DNA of 44,371 nucleotides from the NCBI GenBank assembly GCA_031271175.1, contig JAISWE010000170.1:1-44371 (forward strand). The letters are read 5' to 3'. Source of the stretch: Bacteroidales bacterium. GTDB taxonomy: Bacteria > Bacteroidota > Bacteroidia > Bacteroidales > UBA4181. The translations under genes were made by a program, and so were the position numbers. The notes beneath the pieces are model-generated. The model was not told where the DNA came from, did no database searches, and was given only the letters and a program-made list of their open reading frames with translations. Numbering within the stretch: position 1 is the stretch's first letter; every line of letters begins with the position of its first letter. Shown here in pieces: positions 35,939 through 44,122 of this stretch.

Positions 35939-37774
35939 ATGCATCCCGCCATGAACCGACGTAAATTCTTGCTTTATCTTTTCCTGTACTGGATCGGCAT
36001 AGTCAATATCTTGGTCGGCTGCGGAAAAAAAGAAGACGACATTCCCGAAGAAAAGCCCGACGACAACGGGAACAACAACGGGAACAATAACGGAACGGGA
36101 GAAGAAAAACTGATCGAAAACGCTTCCATTCCGTCTTCCCTGAACGTAACCGCCGGCGACAGCCTGACCGTTAACGGCGTCGGGTTCCTGGCCGGCGACA
36201 AGATCAAAATCACGCTCTCGCTCGACGGACGGCAAAACTACTTGTGCGAAGTGACTGCCGTAACACCCAATTCCGCCACGATCACAGTGCCGGACATGGA
36301 TTCGGGCAGGTACAATTTCGTACTGGTGAGAGGCGACAAAACCGCACCCATCGGCACCTCCACCCTGACCGTCACCTTCACCGACTGCCACGGACGGATC
36401 ACCGATACCGGCGGAAACCCCGTGCAGGGAGTAGTAGTCAGCGACGGCTATTCCTGTGTGCGGACGAATGCAGACGGACGATGGAATCTCACGAAGCACG
36501 ACAACGCCAAATTCATCTTCTATTCCGTGCCGGAAACCCATGAAGTCAATGTCGCCGCCGGCAGCAACGCCGCACTGTTTTATGCGTCCATCGATAATCC
36601 CACACAGTTTAATTTCACCCTGAAACCGCTGCCGGCAGTAGAAAACGAATTTACCCTGCTGGCTATCGGCGACCCGCAGGTAGCCTCCGCCGCAGACGTA
36701 ACGCGATTTACCAACGAAACGATGGCAGACCTGAAAACGCTGATCAATGCTTCCGACAAACCGTGCTACGGACTGTACATGGGCGATATGGTGGCGGATC
36801 ATCCGGAACTGTTCGCACAAATGAAAAATGTGACCGGCTCCTCCAAGATGATCTATTTTACCACCATCGGCAACCACGACAAAACGGGAGGCTCCGCAAG
36901 CGTTCCCCGTAATGCCGACCAGTTCTGTTCCGTCTTCGGACCGCTCGACTATTCCTTCAATCGCGGCAACATCCATTTCGTATGTCTGGATAACGTGATC
37001 TACACCAATAAAGACACCTACACCGCCGGCTTTGAAGACCGCCAGATAGAATGGCTGCGGCAAGACCTGAGTTTTGTGCCGAAAAGCAAAACCGTCATCG
37101 TGTACTATCACATCCCTATCCGGAACAGCAATTACAAAAACCGGACAGCCCTGCTCAACCTGCTGAAGCCTTTTGCCAAAGCGCACCTCATGTGCGGCCA
37201 TACCCACTATACCGAGCATTTCGACATCACTTCGCCCTTGACGGTGCATGAGTTTATCCATGCCGCCGCCTGCGGAGCGTGGTGGAAATCAACCGTCAAC
37301 GGCGACGGCACACCCAACGGATACGCCGTGTACGATGTAGTGGGAAGCGAACTGGACAACTGGTACTACAAATCCACCCGCTACAGCAAAAATTTCCAGA
37401 TCAGGATGCACTGGGGCGATGATGCTTTCGGAGGATCTCACGGAACCTTCTCCTACGGACAGGGGCACAAAATCGTCGCCAACGTGTTCAATGCCGATGC
37501 CGGATGGACTGTCAAAGCCTACGAAGACAACGTGTTTGCCGGCAACCTCGTCAAAATAGCCACCACCAAGGACGAATGGGCAAGAGGATACCATATAGGC
37601 GTGCTGAACCGCAATCCGGACAATTACAGCCCCAATAACAAGCATGCCTATCTCCATACGCTTGTCAACCCTGCTGCCACTACCATCGAAATACGGGCAA
37701 CCGACCGTTTCGGAACTGTGTACTCGCAAACCGAAATTATCCGTAATCTGACCACCGCAGCATCCTACCAATAG
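35939..37774 (+). CDS. Calcineurin-like metallophosphoesterase lipoprotein
   Basis: A 611-aa surface lipoprotein (lipobox LVGC, C28, followed by KKEDD) and the only enzyme in the Sus operon. ATG 35951 (MNRRKFLLYLF) may be the true start. Asn/Gly-rich linker (about 36-55), IPT/TIG-like domain (about 58-145), a carboxypeptidase-D-like MetallophosN module (about 148-232), the phosphoesterase core (about 238-455) and a C-terminal beta domain (MetallophosC-like). Metal-site motifs: IGDPQ (D245; Gln247 stands where DxH enzymes have His), GDMVAD (D283), IGNHD (N312, H313), YYHIPI (H391) and CGHTH (H421, H423). Its substrate is a phosphate ester or diester of unknown identity. Confidence 0.88.
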   Translation: MHPAMNRRKFLLYLFLYWIGIVNILVGCGKKEDDIPEEKPDDNGNNNGNNNGTGEEKLIENASIPSSLNVTAGDSLTVNGVGFLAGDKIKITLSLDGRQNYLCEVTAVTPNSATITVPDMDSGRYNFVLVRGDKTAPIGTSTLTVTFTDCHGRITDTGGNPVQGVVVSDGYSCVRTNADGRWNLTKHDNAKFIFYSVPETHEVNVAAGSNAALFYASIDNPTQFNFTLKPLPAVENEFTLLAIGDPQVASAADVTRFTNETMADLKTLINASDKPCYGLYMGDMVADHPELFAQMKNVTGSSKMIYFTTIGNHDKTGGSASVPRNADQFCSVFGPLDYSFNRGNIHFVCLDNVIYTNKDTYTAGFEDRQIEWLRQDLSFVPKSKTVIVYYHIPIRNSNYKNRTALLNLLKPFAKAHLMCGHTHYTEHFDITSPLTVHEFIHAAACGAWWKSTVNGDGTPNGYAVYDVVGSELDNWYYKSTRYSKNFQIRMHWGDDAFGGSHGTFSYGQGHKIVANVFNADAGWTVKAYEDNVFAGNLVKIATTKDEWARGYHIGVLNRNPDNYSPNNKHAYLHTLVNPAATTIEIRATDRFGTVYSQTEIIRNLTTAASYQ

Positions 37775-37778
37775 AATG

Positions 37779-37827
37779 AATAATTAATAATTAATAATTA
37801 ATAATTAATAATTAATAATGAATAATA
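37779..37827 (+). repeat. Heptamer tandem repeat (AATAATT)5 plus two variants
   Basis: Five perfect copies of AATAATT followed by AATAATG and AATAATA, in the 84-bp gap between the phosphoesterase and the second BACON gene. A related degenerate stretch with GAATAATGAATAGTGAA lies at 34332-34372, before the first BACON gene. Confidence 0.9.
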
Positions 37828-37858
37828 AATAAAATGTAAAACTTTAATTTTAAATGCT

Positions 37859-39925
37859 ATGAAAACCAATTTTAAACAAGCCCTTGCGATTCTTGCAGTC
37901 GTATTTGGGGGAACGGCTTGCGACGACAAAGCCGAAAACCAACTGGAAAGCCAGATCGAAATCAGTACGGCGTCCATGACTTTTGAACACGAAGGCGGCG
38001 ATTTACCGCTTGACGTCTCATCCAATGCCGATTGGACAATAGACAAAAGCGGATGCGTCTGGGTAACGGTGAACACGCTTGCCGGCACAGGCGACCAAAC
38101 CCTTACCGTCACAGCGTCGCGCAACGCGGGCGCGCACCGCACAGGCAAACTTGTCCTGCTCGCCGGCGACAAATCGAAAGAAGTAAGCATCACTCAGTAT
38201 TCCGCCGTGCTGTCATTCGGCGAACCTTCCGTATCGGGCGTGTTGAAATCCAACCTCTCCATTGACGAGGAAACCTGTCTGGTCATTCCCTATTCGGGAG
38301 GCATCGGCAACGAAACGTTTACCGTTTCCGTTGTCACGTCCGCTGCCGGTATTAACGCCGTCAGCGATTTTGTGGTGACCCTTACTACGCCGGCAGGCGA
38401 AATTTTCGTCCCCTTGTCCGGCGTACCGGCGACGGCAGGCGAGGTGACTTTCTCCATTACTACGAACTACGCCAACCCTACCACCGGCACGATTCTTACC
38501 ATTCCCGCATTGCAGGCAACCATAGAAATCGGCGCCACGCTCGTTGTCGGCGAGCTGTCGCTGTCGGACAACCTGACCTACACCAAATCCGTCGGCAACA
38601 GTCTCATCCTGAGCCTGCCTTATGAAGACGCGCTGGGTGTAGAAAACTTTACGCTGTCGGTAGCGGTGAGCGGCGTTGCTGCGCCCGGCATTACCACAGA
38701 CGCTACCGTTGACGTCGCCATTTCCCAGCCCGGCAACGGAACCATCGAAATACCCGTTAGCGGCATACCTTACAAGGCGGGACAGGTGACCTTTACCGTT
38801 ACGGGCGACAATGCCGCTAAAACCTTTACGCTCGACGCCGCCGAGATCAACAAGAGCGTGAACGCAACGGTCGCCGACGACGGCAAGCGCTACTATAACG
38901 GCGCCTTCGTCATCTCCGGCGTAATGGGAGACCCCAGAGGAACAGACGGCACTGTTGCCGGCGCCGCCGCTACCTTTTTCAACCCCGACATGAACAACCT
39001 CAAGCAACATGCCGGTCCTTGCGAATACATGCAGTTTCTGGCGCTGGAAGAGATCAACTTCTCCCAAACGCCCTACTGCGTCATCGTGTGCAAAATGACC
39101 GATCCCAACGGGCCAACCGCCGACGGATGGACAGAAGGCGGCGGCAAAACCTTTAAATTCAACCTGACGGAAGGAACGGTGTCCAAAGGAGAATTTTTCT
39201 ACGTGGGCGGCGCTGCCAAGACGCTCAGCGGATACCGCGACGACGCTGCAAGTAAACCTGCTGACTGGCCTCATGTGTCGGTCGGCATCATGAGCATTCG
39301 GGATTCCAAGTGGATACGGGCGCTTACGTATGCCAACAATCCCTTTACCTTCGATGATGGGATCGGTAGTCGCACCACCGATATGTTCTACAATTACACT
39401 GCTTCGGCACTGCGTTTTAACGGCATTGCGGCATTCAAAGGCACTGTCGTCGATAAAAACACCGTTCCGATGGATGCCCTCTTCTTCGGCACCAACAATA
39501 GTTTTGCCTATAATGCTGATATGCCGAGCAGTTACCTGACCGTGCCGCTGAACGACCTGTACAGTCCGGTGGAGGGACATTACGGACAGGGTACGAATAC
39601 CGTCCTGCTTACCTCAGTTTATACTTCAGGAGCTGCCGATCACGGCGAATTTATGAAATTCGGCGGCCGGCTGGGAATCGACGGTAACAACAACAAGGTT
39701 TGGTTGCAAACGAGAGATATCACATGTATCTCTCTGGGAGATCCGGGCATGTATATCGGATCGCCCAATAATACTACACTGGCAGAAAACAAGTATGATC
39801 CGGCCAAGGAGAACGAACCCAATCCGCACTTTCCCGGCGACGATCGTTACACCAAGCGTTTGGCAACGATAGCGGATATTGAGACCTTCGGCGACGGCAT
39901 CACCGCCATCGTGGATCAGCCGTAA
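37859..39925 (+). CDS. BACON-domain lipoprotein 2, paralogue of the first
   Basis: A 688-aa surface lipoprotein (lipobox GTAC, C21, then DDKAEN). BACON domain at about 28-120 (MTFEHEGGDLPLDVSSNADW). Two consecutive Calx-beta-like modules at about 122-228 and 232-338 (LVIPYSGGIGNETFTVSV and LSLPYEDALGVENFTLSV), where the first paralogue has one. The C-terminal domain (about 348-688) matches that of the gene at 34373: GAFVISGVMGDPRGTDG, EYMQFLALEEINFS, FKFNLTEGTVSKGEFFYVGG, KWIRALTYANNP, NTVPMDALFFG. It is the last gene of the operon; a strong terminator starts 25 bases after the stop codon. Function unknown, probably ligand binding. Confidence 0.8.
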   Translation: MKTNFKQALAILAVVFGGTACDDKAENQLESQIEISTASMTFEHEGGDLPLDVSSNADWTIDKSGCVWVTVNTLAGTGDQTLTVTASRNAGAHRTGKLVLLAGDKSKEVSITQYSAVLSFGEPSVSGVLKSNLSIDEETCLVIPYSGGIGNETFTVSVVTSAAGINAVSDFVVTLTTPAGEIFVPLSGVPATAGEVTFSITTNYANPTTGTILTIPALQATIEIGATLVVGELSLSDNLTYTKSVGNSLILSLPYEDALGVENFTLSVAVSGVAAPGITTDATVDVAISQPGNGTIEIPVSGIPYKAGQVTFTVTGDNAAKTFTLDAAEINKSVNATVADDGKRYYNGAFVISGVMGDPRGTDGTVAGAAATFFNPDMNNLKQHAGPCEYMQFLALEEINFSQTPYCVIVCKMTDPNGPTADGWTEGGGKTFKFNLTEGTVSKGEFFYVGGAAKTLSGYRDDAASKPADWPHVSVGIMSIRDSKWIRALTYANNPFTFDDGIGSRTTDMFYNYTASALRFNGIAAFKGTVVDKNTVPMDALFFGTNNSFAYNADMPSSYLTVPLNDLYSPVEGHYGQGTNTVLLTSVYTSGAADHGEFMKFGGRLGIDGNNNKVWLQTRDITCISLGDPGMYIGSPNNTTLAENKYDPAKENEPNPHFPGDDRYTKRLATIADIETFGDGITAIVDQP

Positions 39926-39949
39926 GCGCGCCATACGACAAACTATCGG

Positions 39950-39990
39950 GCGGACAGGTATGGATATGACGTACTTGTCCGCTTTTTTTT
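39950..39990 (+). terminator. Intrinsic terminator of the Sus operon
   Basis: An 11-bp stem (39950-39960 with 39972-39982, one G-U pair), an 11-nt loop and eight T (39983-39990). It ends the plus-strand operon and overlaps the last codon of the convergent helicase gene. On the minus strand no T-run follows the stem. Confidence 0.92.
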
Positions 39991-41440
39991 ACGGTGATAA
40001 GCGGTCGTCTATGGACTGGGAAGAGCCGGTAAAAAATTGTTCGGGGAAATTGACTAAGTACAGTTTTTCCGTACTGCGGGTGAGGGCAGTGTATAACCAT
40101 CGCAGGTATTCCGGCGTTGTCCCGCTGTCATTGAACCAGCCCTGATCGAGAAAGATGCACTTCCATTGTCCGCCCTGCGCTTTGTGGCAAGTGACGGCAT
40201 AGGCAAACTTCACCTGAAGGGCATTGAAAAACGGATCCGTCTTTATTCTTTTTATTCTTTCCTTTTGGGGAGAGATATGTTCATAATCGCTTGCCACGGC
40301 ATCATAGAGTTGTCGATGCTGTTCCTCGCCGAGCGATGCGTTTTCGTTTGACAAGGTGTCCAGCAGGAGAACCGCCGAAAATTCCCGGTCGTGATAATCG
40401 GGCAAGGACAGTTCCACTTCGGCAAAACGGAACCCGTAACGCTCCGTATATTTGCGGATGCTCCGCACTTCGGCGATATCGCCGTTGGCGATGAAACTGA
40501 TTTCGCTCTCATCCTGTATCCAATAATAATTATTGCGTACAGCCATTAACAGGTCGCCGGGGGTCAGTTCTTCTTCCCGGTAGAGGATACGATTGCGGAT
40601 GCCCTGGTTGTAGCGGTTAGCCTGTTTGTTGGAACGGCAAACGATCATGGTCTCCTCCATTCCGTAGTGATCGTAAGCGTCGGAGATCGTTTCGATCAGT
40701 TCGTTGCCTGCAATACGGACAATGTCGGTGAAATTGCGCAGTTGCAACGTCGGGCAAGTCGTTTTAAATGTTTCCAACTGTTGCCTGACGATGGTTGCGT
40801 TGTACAGGATCCCCGACTCCTGCGACTGTCGCATCACTTCGGTGAGTTCATGCTGCCGCACCGTCAATCCGTATGCTTCTAATTGGCCGGCATCCAAAGC
40901 GGGGCTTTCGTCCTGTCCTACAGGCGGCAGTTGTGCGGTATCTCCAATCAGTATCAGGCTGCAATTCCGTCCGCTGAATACGAATGAGATCAAGTCGTCC
41001 AACAGGCATCCGCTGCCGAAATAACTGCGGTCTGCGCTGTAGCGGGAAATCATGGAGGCCTCGTCCACAATAAAAAATGTATGGCTGCAAGCGTTGAAAT
41101 TAAGCGTGAACCGTCCCCAAGCATCGTTGGCCGACTGTTGCCGGTAAATTTTCTTGTGGATGGTAAAAGCTTGCCGACCGGAATAAGTACTCAGCACTTT
41201 GGCAGCCCTTCCGGTAGGCGCCATCAATACGGAGGGAATCCCGAAATGCGACAGGGTATGGATAAATGCCGATATGACAGAGGTCTTCCCCGTGCCGGCG
41301 TAACCTTTGATCAGCATCACCGAGCGGTGACCGGGATTTACCATCATCTCCGCAAGCGACTCCATCACCCTCTTTTGTCCTTCCACCGGTTCTAACTTCA
41401 AATACCGGAGGAACATTTCAATAATATGATTTTTCAGCAT
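39989..41440 (-). CDS. RecD-like SF1B DNA helicase
   Basis: A 483-aa cytoplasmic ATP-dependent helicase of the RecD/Dda (AAA_30 plus UvrD_C_2) type, usually annotated in Bacteroidales as 'ATP-dependent RecD-like DNA helicase'. Walker A is GYAGTGKTS (46-54), motif Ia MAPTGRAAKVL, Walker B FFIVDEAS (D126-E127), motif III LIGDTAQLPPVGQD, and the C-terminal motifs KFAYAVTCHKAQGGQW and WLYTALTRSTEKLYLVN. It lacks the N-terminal HhH region of RecD2. It is divergent from the pilin-like/DUF3822/rsmD genes (82-bp gap), a neighbourhood conserved in many Bacteroidales. Likely role: DNA repair or recombination. Confidence 0.93.
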   Translation of the reverse strand: MLKNHIIEMFLRYLKLEPVEGQKRVMESLAEMMVNPGHRSVMLIKGYAGTGKTSVISAFIHTLSHFGIPSVLMAPTGRAAKVLSTYSGRQAFTIHKKIYRQQSANDAWGRFTLNFNACSHTFFIVDEASMISRYSADRSYFGSGCLLDDLISFVFSGRNCSLILIGDTAQLPPVGQDESPALDAGQLEAYGLTVRQHELTEVMRQSQESGILYNATIVRQQLETFKTTCPTLQLRNFTDIVRIAGNELIETISDAYDHYGMEETMIVCRSNKQANRYNQGIRNRILYREEELTPGDLLMAVRNNYYWIQDESEISFIANGDIAEVRSIRKYTERYGFRFAEVELSLPDYHDREFSAVLLLDTLSNENASLGEEQHRQLYDAVASDYEHISPQKERIKRIKTDPFFNALQVKFAYAVTCHKAQGGQWKCIFLDQGWFNDSGTTPEYLRWLYTALTRSTEKLYLVNFPEQFFTGSSQSIDDRLSP

Positions 41441-41486
41441 AAAAAATAAAATACTAAGATAGCTATTATTTCTTAAGTTTTTTTTT

Positions 41487-41494
41487 TACTTTTG
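41487..41494 (+). promoter_or_regulatory. Likely -7 element for the 41523-43484 operon
   Basis: TACTTTTG matches TAnnTTTG, 28 bases before the ATG at 41523, after a run of T. No TTG is correctly placed upstream, so the -33 element is weak or absent. Confidence 0.45.
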
Positions 41495-41522
41495 CCAAAA
41501 AATAATTTTAACGCTTGTAATA

Positions 41523-42122
41523 ATGAAAATAGCCATCCATATTATTTTAGTTATCGCTATTTGCGCGATATCATATTTTATTGTCGAAAGTGTCCAGAAA
41601 CCGATACGGTTTAACCGAGAACAGGAAAAGCGCTATAACGCTACCATTCAGCGGCTGAAAGACATACGAACGGCTCAAGTCGCATACAAGGCCGAGAACA
41701 AACGCTACACGGCAAGTTTCGATACTTTGATTGCCTTTTTGAGAGAGGGAGATTTCAAAGTGGTGAGGCAGATCGGCGACGAAGACGATTCCGCCGACGT
41801 AAAAGCCGGACGCATCATCAGAGACACCACCCTGGTGCGGGTGCTGGATTCCCTGTTTTACAAAGGTTATCCTATAGACTCCATCAAATATGTCCCCTTC
41901 ACCGACCGGAAAGAGTTCGAAATGGGTACGAAAAATATGGAAGCCGGAAAGGTCAAAGTGCAGGTGTTTGAGGCAAAGGTTCACAATGACATCCTCCTGC
42001 ATGGGATGGATCCTCAACTGCTGCTGAACTTTAACGCCGCAAGGGAGAAGACCGTCAAATATGCCGGATTAAAAGTCGGCTCTCTGTCCGAACCCAACAA
42101 CAATGCCGGAAACTGGGAATAA
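41523..42122 (+). CDS. Conserved hypothetical membrane-anchored, pseudopilin-like protein
   Basis: A 199-aa protein with one N-terminal membrane segment (IAIHIILVIAICAISYFIV, 3-21) and a soluble C-terminal domain. The stretch RLKDIRTAQVAYKAENKRY followed by ASFDTLIAFL resembles the helix and loop of type II secretion pseudopilins, but the prepilin peptidase site (Gly-Phe/Glu+5) is missing. Homologues with this layout occur next to DUF3822 and rsmD in Bacteroidales. The stop is 28 bases before the preferred start of the next gene. Function unknown. Confidence 0.75.
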   Translation: MKIAIHIILVIAICAISYFIVESVQKPIRFNREQEKRYNATIQRLKDIRTAQVAYKAENKRYTASFDTLIAFLREGDFKVVRQIGDEDDSADVKAGRIIRDTTLVRVLDSLFYKGYPIDSIKYVPFTDRKEFEMGTKNMEAGKVKVQVFEAKVHNDILLHGMDPQLLLNFNAAREKTVKYAGLKVGSLSEPNNNAGNWE

Positions 42123-42150
42123 GAACGCATGTTTTTCCTGCATCGATCTG

Positions 42151-42966
42151 ATGGATGAAACTTTTGATGTTTCGCGATCAGTCACTTTTGACCTGTCACT
42201 GCAAATAGGGGCGGAAGGAATGTCTTATTGCCTGTACGATACCGTTGTCAATAAGTTTGTGCTATTGCGCCATTATCCTTTTGGCGGACACGAAGAGGCG
42301 GTTGCATCGTGTGAAAAGCTGTTGGCGTCGGATGAATACTTGCAACTTCCCTTCAAGCAGCGCCGTGTCATGTGGGTTTCGCCGCGTTCGACGGTGGTGC
42401 CGGAAGCATTGCTGGACGAATCTCGTGCGGAACAGCTGCTCACTTTCAACCAGGGCGATCCCCTACAGGAAGAACAGACCTTCGTCCGTCACCTGCCTTC
42501 CCTGAAGTTGTATCTGCTGTTTTCCGTTCCTGCGACGCTTGTTCGCCTGCTTTCCGCCTGTCAGCCCAACATCCGGTGGATACATCATGCGCAGCCGGTG
42601 ATGGAGGGAAGCGCCTCCAAAGCCATGCCTGTCTCGCTCTTTTTTTACGATGGTTACATGGATACGGCGCTTTTCCGGGACAGCCGGTTCCTCTTCTATA
42701 ACAGCTATCCGGTACATGCCCCTGAGGACGTTTTTTATTTTCTTAGCGGCGTGATGGAACAGTTCGATGTGCCGTTGTTTACCGCCGGAATAGCCTACTC
42801 CGGATTATCCAACGACATTGCGCCGTATCTCGAAACGCTCAAAAGCCATTCCTTGCGGATCGTGGAATGTGAACCCGACAAAAAACCTGTCTATAGCTAT
42901 GCGATCACCGAGGCCTTGCGCAAACGCTTTGCTTACCTGTTCCATCTCCACGAATGCGCATCATAG
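42151..42966 (+). CDS. DUF3822 family protein
   Basis: A 271-aa protein of the Bacteroidota DUF3822 family, whose fold is ASKHA/actin-like according to family descriptions, with unknown function. I prefer ATG 42151 (MDETFDVSRSVTFDLSL) because it matches the family start; an upstream ATG at 42103 would overlap the previous gene by 20 bases. Typical stretches are LRHYPFGGHEEAV, VMWVSPRSTVVPEALLDE and YSGLSNDIAPYLETLKSHSL. Its end overlaps the rsmD start by 13 bases, so the two are translationally coupled, which is usual for this family. Confidence 0.87.
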   Translation: MDETFDVSRSVTFDLSLQIGAEGMSYCLYDTVVNKFVLLRHYPFGGHEEAVASCEKLLASDEYLQLPFKQRRVMWVSPRSTVVPEALLDESRAEQLLTFNQGDPLQEEQTFVRHLPSLKLYLLFSVPATLVRLLSACQPNIRWIHHAQPVMEGSASKAMPVSLFFYDGYMDTALFRDSRFLFYNSYPVHAPEDVFYFLSGVMEQFDVPLFTAGIAYSGLSNDIAPYLETLKSHSLRIVECEPDKKPVYSYAITEALRKRFAYLFHLHECAS

Positions 42967-43484
42967 GCGGCACATACAAGGGAAAGACCATTGCGGTAAA
43001 TGCCCGTCTGTCGCTCCGGCCTACCACCGATTTTGCCAAAGAAGGCTTGTTCAACATCCTTTCCGGTCGATACGAACCGGCGGCTTCGGAGGTGCTTGAC
43101 CTGTTTTCCGGTACGGGCAGCATCAGCTATGAATTTGTTTCGCGCGGCGCAAGAAACGTCCTTGCCGTGGAAATGAACCCGCAACATGTCGGATTCATCC
43201 GGCAAACAGTCCGAACCATGCATATCGAAAACATCAGGATCGTCCGGGACGATGTTTTTCACTTCCTTACTATTTGCAAGGCAACTTACGATGTTATTTT
43301 TGCCGACCCTCCCTACGATATGCACAGGCTGCCGTTCCTTCCCGACGAAATCCTGCACAGGCCGCTGCTCAACGACAACGGCATCCTGATCGTAGAACAT
43401 TCGCGGCGCACGGATTTTTCCGGCCATCAACGGCTGATCATGCACCGCAACTATGGCAACGTACATTTCAGCTTCTTCCGCTAA
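42954..43484 (+). CDS. rsmD: 16S rRNA (guanine966-N2)-methyltransferase
   Basis: A 176-aa SAM-dependent methyltransferase that modifies G966 of 16S rRNA. It opens with MRIIGGTYKGKTI, the family N-terminus. LRPTTDFAKEGLFNIL is the conserved RsmD region. The SAM loop is DLFSGTGSISYE (F51-S56), and the catalytic motif ADPPY lies at about 117-121 (D118). The length is close to the usual 180-200 aa. The start lies inside the end of the DUF3822 gene (13-base overlap). No T-run terminator follows; a small perfect hairpin CGATG-CGC-CATCG lies at 43486-43498 just after the stop. Confidence 0.94.
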   Translation: MRIIGGTYKGKTIAVNARLSLRPTTDFAKEGLFNILSGRYEPAASEVLDLFSGTGSISYEFVSRGARNVLAVEMNPQHVGFIRQTVRTMHIENIRIVRDDVFHFLTICKATYDVIFADPPYDMHRLPFLPDEILHRPLLNDNGILIVEHSRRTDFSGHQRLIMHRNYGNVHFSFFR

Positions 43485-43734
43485 GCGATGCGCCATCGAC
43501 AAGCGTAGCATGGCATGTTGCGACAGGCTGGAACGCAAAACGCATGATACGGCACCGGATGTGGAAAATTTTTCAGGAAACGCTTCGACCAACAAGTATC
43601 CATCAGCCTTATTTTAGGGTTCGGATTTTGGAGGGGGGGTAAGTTCAAATAGTAAATGCAACTAAAGTAAGAGGTTGAGAAAAAGTTTTTACTTTGTAGT
43701 TGAAATGAAAAATAAAAAACAATTCATCCGGAAA

Positions 43735-43776
43735 CAAAATTAGATGAAAAACATCTGTTTTCCATGCGCATGCAAT
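43735..43776 (+). repeat. 42-bp direct repeat, copy A
   Basis: Starts CAAAATTAGATGAAAAACA and includes GTTTTCCATGCGC. It matches copy B (43977-44018) at 34 of 42 positions by eye. AGATG and CATCT inside the copy can pair around AAAAA. The two copies are 242 bases apart, start to start. Confidence 0.75.
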
Positions 43777-43840
43777 GAAAAAAAGTTTTTTGCAGAGGAA
43801 AGAACAGGAATAATTGCCTAAATTGACAGCGAATTGACTA

Positions 43841-43936
43841 TTAATTGACTAATTCATAATAACTGCCTGCACCATATCCTTTATTAATCAATAATTTGAA
43901 TGCATTTGCCAAATTGTGCAATTCATTAGTTGCCAT
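43841..43936 (-). CDS. Short open frame or gene fragment (31 codons)
   Basis: ATG at 43936 and stop at 43841; translation starts MATNELHNLANAFKLLINK and ends GYGAGSYYELVN. The frame is open a little further upstream without an ATG (NYQEINEVSRQ), giving a helical, protein-like peptide of about 45 residues. I do not recognise it. It lies between the two 42-bp repeats. It could be the tail of a lost gene, a very small gene, or chance; the sequence does not decide. Confidence 0.3.
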   Translation of the reverse strand: MATNELHNLANAFKLLINKGYGAGSYYELVN

Positions 43937-43976
43937 TTGTCTTGAGACTTCGTTTATTTCCTGATAATTTAAAGTG

Positions 43977-44018
43977 CAAAATTATATGAAAAACAAAGGT
44001 TTTCCAAGCGCGTGAGAT
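43977..44018 (+). repeat. 42-bp direct repeat, copy B
   Basis: Starts CAAAATTATATGAAAAACA and includes GTTTTCCAAGCGC. See copy A (43735-43776). It lies 105 bases before the IS110-like start codon, so it may belong to the left end of that element. Confidence 0.75.
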
Positions 44019-44122
44019 AAAAATCAAGACCACCCCGTTGCGCTTACTGCCGTACTCGAAGTACAATTGCTGTCTTTGTAGCTTAAATTAAGTAATTGTT
44101 TAACAATTAAAAATGTAAGTTT

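Larger units (their letters stand above)
43485..44122. other. Decayed intergenic region before the IS110 remnant
   Basis: 638 bases without an intact gene. It holds a hairpin at 43486-43498, a run of seven G at about 43632-43638, two 42-bp direct repeats (43735-43776 and 43977-44018), a 31-codon minus-strand frame (43936 down to 43841), and two small hairpins near the IS110 frame: GTACT-CGA-AGTAC at 44052-44064 and AATTGTT-T-AACAATT at 44094-44108. From 43640 on the composition is much more AT-rich than in the neighbouring genes, suggesting acquired DNA. Confidence 0.6.

Noticed and set aside
37779-37827. Possible CRISPR-like or attachment-site repeat
   Set aside because: The 7-bp units are directly adjacent with no spacers, and there are no cas or integrase genes.
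35834-39580. Long minus-strand frames opposite the phosphoesterase (475 codons) and the second BACON gene (455 codons)
   Set aside because: Both mirror codon bias of well-supported plus-strand genes; no signal peptide, motif or promoter supports them.
39989-41440. Helicase as part of a phage-defence system
   Set aside because: It has the usual RecD-like motifs and the conserved housekeeping neighbours DUF3822 and rsmD; no nuclease or other defence partner is present.
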